Shown: positions 1 through 6,307 of the stretch, piece after piece
Numbering within the stretch: the first letter of the stretch is position 1
Layout of the letters: each line of letters opens with the position of its first letter
Assembly: GCA_021847015.1 (NCBI GenBank)
Contig: JAJZVW010000023.1
Span: 1-48,472, forward strand
DNA length: 48,472 bases
Direction: 5' to 3'
Origin: Pseudomonadota bacterium
Lineage (GTDB): Bacteria > Pseudomonadota > Alphaproteobacteria > Rhodospirillales > Magnetospirillaceae
Notes under the pieces: model-generated
What the model saw: the letters and a program-made list of their open reading frames with translations, nothing else
What the model was told of the DNA's origin: nothing
Database searches by the model: none
Position numbers and translations under genes: made by a program

Positions 1-111
1 CATCCCGACCGAGCGCGAGCGAGCGGAGGGATCTTTCGCGCGAAAATGCCCGAAAGATCCCTCGGCTACGCTCGGGATGACAATGAAAAAAACCATAATG
101 AGAACCGCTGC
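1..111 (+). repeat. MITE-like palindromic element, truncated by the window start
   Basis: This copy contains the core hairpin built on ATCTTTCGCGCG / CGAAAGAT, the flanking CTCGGGATGACA arm and, at 94-109, the end motif CATAATGAGAACCGCT. The whole 111 bp is a perfect reverse complement of 48345-48455. Related full-length copies lie at 15214-15354 and 27764-27949. The left end of this copy lies outside the window. It contains no gene. Confidence 0.85.
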
Positions 112-212
112 CTCTCGACATTACGGGGACGGGCCCCTAGCAATCCGACCCAGACGCTTGGTTCCCAATCGTCTGGATAAGTCGGCTCACCAACGCATTG
201 GATTTGTTTCCA

Positions 213-488
213 CTAGGGCAAGGTCTGGCGATGCCTGGCCAGCGCGGCGAGGAAGGTCTCGCGCGGGACCCGCACCAGCGGCCAGTCTTCAAGATAATGG
301 TGTTCGATGACGATCTCCTCCGGGCCGAAGGTCACGTAAAAGGCATCACCGCTGGCGCCCGGAACGGCCTCGCCCCGCCCCGCGGCCAGGGTCCGTTCCA
401 GGAGCAGGTCCGCATAGGGACGAGCCCTCACCTCGTCGGCGAGGAACTCGTTCAGGCCGGGAGAAGGGCGCTGGGGGGGACGGGACAT
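213..488 (-). CDS. Small hypothetical protein, candidate immunity protein for the upstream EndoU nuclease
   Basis: This encodes 91 residues. I chose ATG at 488 because a purine-rich AGGCGAGG precedes it and the in-frame sequence further upstream looks non-coding. The protein has no signal peptide and no membrane segment. Its C-terminal half is well-formed, with a DAFYVTFGPEEIVIEHHY stretch followed by LVRVPRETFLAAL. I do not recognise a named family. It is the last gene of the minus-strand cluster and lies about 240 bp downstream of a secreted EndoU-type nuclease. Small cytoplasmic proteins just downstream of such toxins are often immunity proteins, so that role is inferred from position only. 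Confidence 0.6.
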   Translation of the reverse strand: MSRPPQRPSPGLNEFLADEVRARPYADLLLERTLAAGRGEAVPGASGDAFYVTFGPEEIVIEHHYLEDWPLVRVPRETFLAALARHRQTLP

Positions 489-727
489 GGCCAGCCTCGC
501 CTGCCTTATCGGGGTCGATGAGAGCCGACCCTTCCATATGGACCGCCGCACCACCGATCGCGAGAGACGGGGGTCCTCCGGACCGGGGCTGATCGCCGGG
601 GGCGGCCCGCCGCGTGCGTGCGCCGGCCGCGCTGATCCCGAATGCCATGATCCGTGGAAGCGGACCATGGCACTCGTCGTGATGGCGGACAGGTGTCTCC
701 CAAGGCCTCACGCCACGGGGCGGGTGG

Positions 728-1279
728 TCAGTAGTTGGGGTACGCGGTTACGATGTCGCCATCGTCGTCTAAGAATCCCTTGATTTCGAAGGGTTTTGGC
801 GGCTTGCCCGCCTTGCAGTAATCGCCCGACGGTCCGGTGAATTCCCGACCTCGGACTTGGCCGTTTTCCCTGGCGTTGCGGATCGCCGCCAGAACATTGT
901 CCTTGGTGCAGGTGTCGGGAAACATGGTCGAAATCGCCTTCTTCCCTGTGGCCCCGTCCTGGGTGATGTAAAAGTCGTACAAGTTGTAGATTCCGGCCGG
1001 TCCCTTCGGCACCGGGTCGCCGATTCCGGAGACGGGTTCCGGGTCGATCCCGCCGGGGCGGCTGTGGAACCCGGTCGCCCGGCCCTTGCCGTTGATCTCG
1101 CCGCAGAAGATGTGTTGGTTGTTGACGACCGGCGGACCGTCCGAATTGTCTTGGGGACAGGAGACCTGGGCCAAAGCCGGCTGACCGAGCGCCAGCCCGG
1201 AAAGCAGAACCGCGGCCAGGAGCGTCCGCAAGGAAGCCCCGGTGGGGCGGAAAAAGGGGAAAGAAAGGATGGTGCTCAT
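728..1279 (-). CDS. Secreted EndoU-family endoribonuclease
   Basis: This is a 183-residue protein. Residues 1-38 form a Sec signal peptide: a basic start, a hydrophobic LLAAVLLSGLALG core and an ALAQ cleavage site. The mature part matches the bacterial EndoU fold known from contact-dependent toxins: QHIFCGE (His56), then GFHSRPGG (His72), then KKAISTMFP (Lys113/114, Ser117), giving the expected His-His-Lys catalytic set. Family members cleave RNA. Here the domain stands alone behind a signal peptide rather than at the end of a large CdiA or LXG protein. ATG at 1279 has an AGGGAG ribosome site. It follows the RhiA-like genes and precedes a small protein that may give immunity. Confidence 0.72.
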   Translation of the reverse strand: MSTILSFPFFRPTGASLRTLLAAVLLSGLALGQPALAQVSCPQDNSDGPPVVNNQHIFCGEINGKGRATGFHSRPGGIDPEPVSGIGDPVPKGPAGIYNLYDFYITQDGATGKKAISTMFPDTCTKDNVLAAIRNARENGQVRGREFTGPSGDYCKAGKPPKPFEIKGFLDDDGDIVTAYPNY

Positions 1280-1450
1280 CTGTTTTACTCCCTGAAAGAT
1301 TAGGTACCCGACAGTAGTTCTTTGCATTGGCCTCGGGCTCATGGAGCGGAAGGGACAGCCGGGCAGGGGCCGGGGCGCCGACGGGGACGGCCCTGCAAAA
1401 CCGGAATGGGAGAGAGCCTGCCTGCCGAGCGCCCGAGGCCGGCGCTGGGA
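1280..1450. other. Short gap between RhiA-like gene and EndoU gene
   Basis: This 171-bp gap on the minus-strand cluster holds the EndoU ribosome binding site near its low-coordinate end. I see no convincing terminator or additional gene, so the two genes may share a transcript. Confidence 0.4.
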
Positions 1451-2071
1451 TTAGCGGCTGGACTTCAGGCGCAGGATATTGTCGATGTCCAGGACGACGG
1501 TCTGGGTGGGCGTCATGCGATCGAAATCCACGGCCAGGGCGCCCGAGATGGACCCCGTCTCGAAGGCCTCGCCGCTGGAAAACCCGCCGAAGACCACCCA
1601 GTAGCTGTTCCGGTGAGGAATGAAGCTGGTCGAGACATTGGGGTTGGCTTCGGCGGCATAGGCCGGCATGCCGGCCATCCCAATCCCGACCGAGACGGGG
1701 AAATCGAACACCGTGTTCAGCTGATTGATGGTCATGGTGCCCGGCGGGCCGCCGGCACGCAGGTTCTGAAAGACCGGTGCGCCGAAACTGTCCTGGCCCA
1801 GGTCGATCACGTTCTCGCGCAGGGGATCCCCCTCGACGCTTTGCGACGCTTCGAATATGGCGCCCGGGCGCAAGTATCCGGCCTCCCCCCAGATGAAGCT
1901 CAGCACCGTGGACCAGGAAAAGGTGACGCGGGTATTGGGTGCTGCCGGCCGAGCCATCCAGGCCAGGGTGATCAACCGTCCCGGGCTGTTGGTCGGCGGC
2001 GGCGATTGATACACGGCGAAGGAACCGTGCATTTTGGAGTGGTTCCTGCATACCAGCCGGTAATCCGACAT
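1451..2071 (-). CDS. RhiA-like protein, paralogue 1
   Basis: This encodes 206 residues from ATG at 2071, preceded by GGGAGG. It has no signal peptide. It aligns over its whole length with the next gene: SFAVYQSPPP, LAWMARPAAPNTRVTFSWS, SFIWGEAGYLRPGAIFEASQ, VSVGIGMAGMPAYAAEANPNVS and a C-terminal VVLDIDNIL. The SLAWF / TxVxFxWxxDYxFVWSETG pattern resembles my memory of Rhizobium RhiA, a quorum-sensing-controlled, plant-associated protein of unknown biochemical role. The strand-rich, Gly/Pro-punctuated sequence suggests a beta-sandwich. It probably belongs to one unit with the two paralogues upstream and the EndoU gene downstream. Confidence 0.65.
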   Translation of the reverse strand: MSDYRLVCRNHSKMHGSFAVYQSPPPTNSPGRLITLAWMARPAAPNTRVTFSWSTVLSFIWGEAGYLRPGAIFEASQSVEGDPLRENVIDLGQDSFGAPVFQNLRAGGPPGTMTINQLNTVFDFPVSVGIGMAGMPAYAAEANPNVSTSFIPHRNSYWVVFGGFSSGEAFETGSISGALAVDFDRMTPTQTVVLDIDNILRLKSSR

Positions 2072-2182
2072 CGGGACCTCCCGCGATCGTGGGTGGAATG
2101 GGGCAGATCTGGCCGTCGGGGAGAGGACCGCCGGCTCCCCGCCCGGAACCATGGGCGTTGACGCCGGCGGCCCTGCAACCCG

Positions 2183-2791
2183 TTAGGACACGGTGATGAG
2201 GTTATCGAGGCCCATGACCGCGGTACGCGTCGTGAGCGAGCCGCCGTAAGTCACTTCCACGGCACCGGCCACATCCTCGATGTCCATGACATCGCCGGTC
2301 GTGTAGTTGCCGAACAGGACCCAGTAGTTGGGATGCGGGGTGAAGACCGCCGTCATGTTCGGCGCCGCCTGGATGGCGAAGGTTCCCGACCCGGACATGC
2401 CGACGCCGACCGATGTCCGGTTGGGCACGACATTGGAGAGCTGCTGGATGGTCAGCGACCCGACGGAGCCGCCGCTGCCCGGGTTGGCAAAGCGGGAAGC
2501 CCCGTAGTCGTCCACCGTCAGCTGCACCATATTCTGGCCGTCGGGATCGGCCGGCAGCACCTGGGAGGCCGAGAAATTGATGCCCGGCTTGAGGATGCCG
2601 GTTTCCGACCAGACGAAGCTGTAGTCCACGCTCCACTGGAACGTCACCTGGGTGCCGGGGGCGGTCGGTCGGGCGAACCATGCCAGCGAGAAGACGTTGC
2701 CCGGCATGGTCGACGGCGGGGGCTTCTGGAAGACGGCGAAGCTGCCCGACAATTGGGAGCTGTTGACGCAGGTCAGAGAGTACTGTGTCAT
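2183..2791 (-). CDS. RhiA-like protein, paralogue 2
   Basis: This encodes 202 residues from ATG at 2791. It is the clearest RhiA-type member here: GSFAVFQKPPP, SLAWFARPTAPGTQVTFQWSVDYSFVWSETG, LKPGINFSASQ, SVGVGMSGSGTFAIQAAPN, FTPHPNYWVLFG and a C-terminal VMGLDNLITVS. It lacks a signal peptide, transmembrane helices and obvious catalytic residues. Roughly half of the positions appear shared with the 206-residue neighbour, which points to a local tandem duplication followed by divergence. The RhiA assignment is from memory of the family pattern. The function is not known. Confidence 0.65.
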   Translation of the reverse strand: MTQYSLTCVNSSQLSGSFAVFQKPPPSTMPGNVFSLAWFARPTAPGTQVTFQWSVDYSFVWSETGILKPGINFSASQVLPADPDGQNMVQLTVDDYGASRFANPGSGGSVGSLTIQQLSNVVPNRTSVGVGMSGSGTFAIQAAPNMTAVFTPHPNYWVLFGNYTTGDVMDIEDVAGAVEVTYGGSLTTRTAVMGLDNLITVS

Positions 2792-2979
2792 AGTCTTGCC
2801 TTTGTAGCTGTGAGGGCAATGCCTCGGGTTTGGGCACGGTCGGCACCGACTTCCGCGAAAAGCGGTGCCGACCCATCTCCCCGCCGACGACCAGGACACG
2901 TCCTTGCGAAAGCGGGGGGATTCCGAAGCCCGCGGCGACCGGGTTTTGTGTGTCGCGGGCGAAAGCGGCGACGAGCCGG
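2792..2979 (-). terminator. Intergenic hairpin between two RhiA-like genes
   Basis: Within this 188-bp gap, GTCGGCACCG (2839-2848) and CGGTGCCGAC (2863-2872) form perfect 10-bp arms around a 14-nt loop. Read on the minus strand it lies after the Pro/Ala-rich gene and before paralogue 2. No T-tract follows, so it could be an attenuator, an RNA-stabilising stem or a copy of a common CCGCGAAAAGCGG-type intergenic palindrome. Confidence 0.4.
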
Positions 2980-3747
2980 TCAGGTCGTCTGGGCGATCAA
3001 GTTTTCGAGGCCAACGGTGATGCTCGCCGTTGATCGGGAAAAGGACACGGTGGCCTGCCGGCTGGAATCGATGACACCGGGCTGCCCCGTCCGAAAGGCC
3101 GTGCCGAACGTCACGGCGACCTTCGGCGACAGGTCGGGGACCAGGGTCAATGTCGTTTTGGCGGGGGGTGCCGGCACCGGAATGGGACCCGGCCCGACCA
3201 CAAGCCCGATCTGCGTCTCCGCGGGAATATCGCCACTGAACGCGACCGTTACGGCTCCAGCGGAGCCCGTATCCGTTTGGCTGATGGTGAAGCCGTTATT
3301 GTCCCAAGAGACGGTTGCCGTTGCCCCCAGCGCAACCGGGGTTCGCGGCGCCTTGTTCGGGTCCTGCCCGGGGCCGAGGGCGATCAGGGCCAGGGCACCG
3401 GCCCCACCGGTCCACGTCAGGGTGGTCTGGGCCGATTCCCCGCCGCCGGTCACCGTCGCCGACGATACCAGGGCGATCGCCGTTTGGGGTTGGTCCGGCT
3501 TCACGGTCATCAGCGGCGGAAAGACGTTGAAGTATTGGTCGCCGGGCACCGTGGACCCGTTGGTGGCGATCAGGGAAAAGGTCTGCCCCGAAGCCGGCGA
3601 CGTCGTATCCCCCGGAGCGGAATCCGCCGCCGGCGCCACCGCCGGGGCTTTCGTCTCCTCGGGCGAGGCGGTGGCAGCCTGGGGGGCGGGGGACGAAGCG
3701 GGGGGCGCTGAGCTGACAGGGGTATCGTCTGACACTCTCGGCTCCAT
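2980..3747 (-). CDS. Divergent RhiA-like protein with Pro/Ala-rich N-terminus
   Basis: This encodes 255 residues. I prefer ATG at 3747, with AAGGA eight bases upstream, to ATG at 3756. Residues 1 to about 50 are a low-complexity Ser/Pro/Ala segment (SSAPPASSPAPQAATASPEETKAPAVAP is split here into its key residues S, P, A and E). The rest is strand-rich and ends in ITVGLENLI. That matches the VMGLDNLI and VLDIDNIL endings of the two downstream proteins, so I place it as a third, distant member. It has no signal peptide or membrane helix. It is the first gene after the AraC-type regulator, about 95 bp away on the same strand. Confidence 0.55.
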   Translation of the reverse strand: MEPRVSDDTPVSSAPPASSPAPQAATASPEETKAPAVAPAADSAPGDTTSPASGQTFSLIATNGSTVPGDQYFNVFPPLMTVKPDQPQTAIALVSSATVTGGGESAQTTLTWTGGAGALALIALGPGQDPNKAPRTPVALGATATVSWDNNGFTISQTDTGSAGAVTVAFSGDIPAETQIGLVVGPGPIPVPAPPAKTTLTLVPDLSPKVAVTFGTAFRTGQPGVIDSSRQATVSFSRSTASITVGLENLIAQTT

Positions 3748-3842
3748 GACGGGCATCCTTGGCTATGGGCGGCGGGGGAAGGCGGGACGGCTGCCGCAGG
3801 TAAATGCCGACGCTGTCCTTTCATCCTCCGGGGCCAATACTA

Positions 3843-5015
3843 TTAGCTGTAGGGGGTGCTGTCGTTGTGAGCCCGTCTCAAAAAGTTGGACAGGCGTCCC
3901 AAAGGACGCGGCGAGCGGGAGCCGTCACCCCCCATCAGGGTGACGATCCAGTCGGCGAAGCGAGAGGAGTCGGGCGGCGAGGGCACCAGGGCGGCCAAAA
4001 CCGCCCCGTCGCCACGCCGTGCCGCCGCCCGGGCGGCGCGCGGCGAGACGCCGAAAGTTTGACGGAACAGGCGACTGAAATGGGCTTCGTCGGTGAATCC
4101 CATGTCGTAGGCGATGTCGGCGATCCGCTGGTCGGCATGGAGAGGGCTGCAGAGGGTGAGAAGGCAGCGGCGCAGGCGGCGGCGGCGGATGTAATGGCCG
4201 ACTCCGCCGGTTTTCTCGAACTGCCGATAAAGCTGGCTGCGCGACAGATGCAGATCCGCCATCAGCTTGGTCGAACCCAAGGTCTCCAGGTGCAGGTTCT
4301 TTTCGATATGAAGGCGGAGCTGACGGCCGATATCGGCCCTCGCCGTCCGCGATCCTTCCGGTTGGCAGCGGGGATCGGCCCCCAGGCAGGAGGCCACCAC
4401 TGCCGGAAGGCCCAACGCCAAGGCCGTCGCCTCATGCATGCCCAACCGGGGAGCCGCGGCGATGAGGCCGACCATAAGCCGCCCCAGGAAGGCGCCAAGA
4501 GGAGATTCCCGCAAGAGGACCCAGCCCGGCCGGGGAGACGGACCGGCAACCGAGGGGGGCATGGCCGTGCGCGGCAGGATCAGGCTGATGGCCTCGCCCT
4601 GCGCGATCAGGATATCGGCCGATGCCGACAAATCGAGGATGCCGATGTCAAGGGGCCGCAGCCGAGCCGGGAAGGCACCGTTCCGGCCGAAGACGACCGA
4701 GCCGCGTAAGCAGAGGGAGAGGACGAAATGATCGACGTCGTCCCACTGGAGCCGGCGCGCGGACCGTCTGTAGCGTCCCGCATCGATTTGACTGTGGCAG
4801 AGAAGGAATACCCCGAAATGAAAGGCCGTCAGCGTGGCCGAGAATGGGGAGAGCGATGGTCGCTTTGGCGGCGCGCTCTCGAACAGCACCTCGATCGTCT
4901 TCCGCCATGCCTGGAAACGGTCGCGGGGTGCGAGATCGGCGGTTGTGAAACAGAATCGCGGAATGGTTCCGGTCTCTCCCGCGCATCCGCCGGTCCGAAT
5001 CTCGGCGATTTGCAT
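3843..5015 (-). CDS. AraC-family transcriptional regulator
   Basis: This encodes 390 residues from ATG at 5015, preceded by GGGAGGAG. Residues about 20-190 look like the AraC_binding_2-type sensor domain, with the family opening TTADLAPRDRFQAWRKTIEVLFE. Residues about 240-345 are the double helix-turn-helix, including LMADLHLSRSQLYRQFE and IADIAYDMGFTDEAHFSRLFRQTFGVSPRAAR, the most diagnostic AraC signature. It is the upstream gene of the minus-strand RhiA-like/EndoU cluster and is therefore its likely activator. The inducer is unknown. Paired ATATGCTT half-sites lie in its own upstream region (5064-5104). Confidence 0.93.
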   Translation of the reverse strand: MQIAEIRTGGCAGETGTIPRFCFTTADLAPRDRFQAWRKTIEVLFESAPPKRPSLSPFSATLTAFHFGVFLLCHSQIDAGRYRRSARRLQWDDVDHFVLSLCLRGSVVFGRNGAFPARLRPLDIGILDLSASADILIAQGEAISLILPRTAMPPSVAGPSPRPGWVLLRESPLGAFLGRLMVGLIAAAPRLGMHEATALALGLPAVVASCLGADPRCQPEGSRTARADIGRQLRLHIEKNLHLETLGSTKLMADLHLSRSQLYRQFEKTGGVGHYIRRRRLRRCLLTLCSPLHADQRIADIAYDMGFTDEAHFSRLFRQTFGVSPRAARAAARRGDGAVLAALVPSPPDSSRFADWIVTLMGGDGSRSPRPLGRLSNFLRRAHNDSTPYS

Positions 5016-5061
5016 AACGGCTCCTCCCAGGTTGCGGGAGTGAGCATGAGACCGTACAATT

Positions 5062-5104
5062 GTATATGCTTCTGAATACTACTACCTAACGTATGCATAT
5101 GCTT
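5062..5104. promoter_or_regulatory. Direct-repeat candidate operator upstream of the AraC-type gene
   Basis: GTATATGCTT at 5062-5071 and GCATATGCTT at 5095-5104 share ATATGCTT in the same orientation, with starts 33 bp apart, about three helical turns. The segment is much more AT-rich than its surroundings. Direct repeats at whole-turn spacing are typical of AraC-family sites, so this is a candidate autoregulatory or cluster operator. The rest of the 5016-5300 gap holds no gene I can support. Confidence 0.4.
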
Positions 5105-5300
5105 GTCGCGTGCATCGCGACGGTCGAGGCATCCTGGCTTGAGTCTGTACGGCTGGGGCGGGGCGTCGCGTTCCGCCATGGGCCATCGAGGCGTCGACGA
5201 GGGCGCGAGGCACGATCCGCATGAGGTACCCTCCTCCGGTCTCGGTGGGCAGACCCCGCCGTCATGCCGACATGGGGGCAAGCGCGGACGACGCGAGGAG

Positions 5301-5978
5301 ATGCGCGCAGCCATGTTTGCACGCCGTCTGATCCTGCTTGCCGTTCTGACGGGGGGCATCCTGGCCGACACCATGGCTCCCGCCCAAGCGCAGGACCTCG
5401 CCGGAGCGCGGCAATTCGTCTCCAATCTCTCCACCGGGGCGATCCGGGTGATGACCGGAAAGGGCATCTCCGACACCGAACGCACCCGCCAGTTCCGGCA
5501 GCTGTTCATCGGCGCGGTCGATATGCCGGTTGTCGGCAAGCTGGTGCTGGGCCGCTATTGGCGCGTCGCGACCCCCGAGCAGCGGAGCCAGTTCCTGGCC
5601 GTGTTCGAGGACATACTGGTCTACACCTGGGCGACCCGCTTCAAGAACACGGCGGGAACCGTCCGCCTGCAGATCCGCGGGACCGCGCCCGGTAGCGGGC
5701 AGGGGGTCCAGGTGGATTCGGCGATCGAGCGCCAGAACCGGGAACCCATACCGGTGATCTGGCATTTGCGCCCCACCGGGGGAGGCTGGCGCATCGTCGA
5801 TCTCGACGTCAGCGGGACGTCGATGATCGTCACCTATCGCGACGAGTATGCCTCCTACATCGTCGGGCATGGCGGCTCGGTGGCGGCGCTCCTCGACGCG
5901 CTGCGCCGCAAGGTGGCGCAATTGTCGCAGGCGCCCCCTGCCGACGGAGGAGATGATCCGGCAAGCCTCGGTCAGTGA
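5301..5978 (+). CDS. MlaC/Ttg2D-family periplasmic phospholipid-binding protein
   Basis: This encodes 225 residues with a cleavable signal peptide (FARRLILLAVLTGGILADTMAPAQA). The mature domain has the MlaC pattern: FVSNLSTGAIRVM, RTRQFRQLFIGAVDMPVVGKLVLGRYWR, a VTYRDEYASYI near the end and a short helical tail. MlaC shuttles phospholipids between outer- and inner-membrane Mla complexes. No mlaA, mlaB, mlaD, mlaE or mlaF lies nearby, so this copy works with distant partners or has another lipid ligand. ATG at 5301 sits right against GAGGAG; ATG at 5313, with better spacing, is an equally possible start. Confidence 0.85.
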   Translation: MRAAMFARRLILLAVLTGGILADTMAPAQAQDLAGARQFVSNLSTGAIRVMTGKGISDTERTRQFRQLFIGAVDMPVVGKLVLGRYWRVATPEQRSQFLAVFEDILVYTWATRFKNTAGTVRLQIRGTAPGSGQGVQVDSAIERQNREPIPVIWHLRPTGGGWRIVDLDVSGTSMIVTYRDEYASYIVGHGGSVAALLDALRRKVAQLSQAPPADGGDDPASLGQ

Positions 5979-6307
5979 TGGTTGCCGCCCGCTGCGGCCC
6001 TGACCTCCGCCGCCGCGTCCGACAGCACCCCGCATCCGTACCGGGATGGGACGCGGCGGATGGCCGATGGCTGACCCGCGAAAAACGCACATTGCAGACC
6101 TGCAAAAATTGCGGGGACATATATGAATTATGCCAGCCCGGCCTTGGGCGAGAGCCCTTACCGTTCGTGCAGGCGTGGTTACGGGTCGCGATCTGCGGGA
6201 GCAATACGTGGTGACAGGAACCGGCAAGACGAAAGATCCTGTTGAACAGGAAGACCGTGACCGTGTACCGGATATGGCGCGCGGTCGCGGAACTGGAGGG
6301 GACAGCC
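5979..6307 (+). promoter_or_regulatory. Upstream region of the molybdoenzyme operon with a palindrome
   Basis: This 329-bp gap holds no supportable gene. It contains TTGCAG (6092-6097), AC, CTGCAA (6100-6105), perfect 6-bp inverted arms inside an AT-richer tract that continues to about 6128. The position, about 200 bp before the operon's first ATG, fits an operator. It does not match the FNR consensus TTGAT-N4-ATCAA. A good ribosome site, GGAGGGG, lies just before 6308. Confidence 0.45.

Noticed and set aside
489-727. Possible extra small gene between EndoU and its downstream neighbour
   Set aside because: Short frames here have no ribosome site and low-complexity Arg/Pro-rich translations; I see only a GC-rich spacer.
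708-2051. 447-codon minus-strand frame running across the EndoU and RhiA-like genes
   Set aside because: It lies in a different frame from both recognised genes and encodes an Arg/Gly/Pro-rich sequence typical of off-frame reading.
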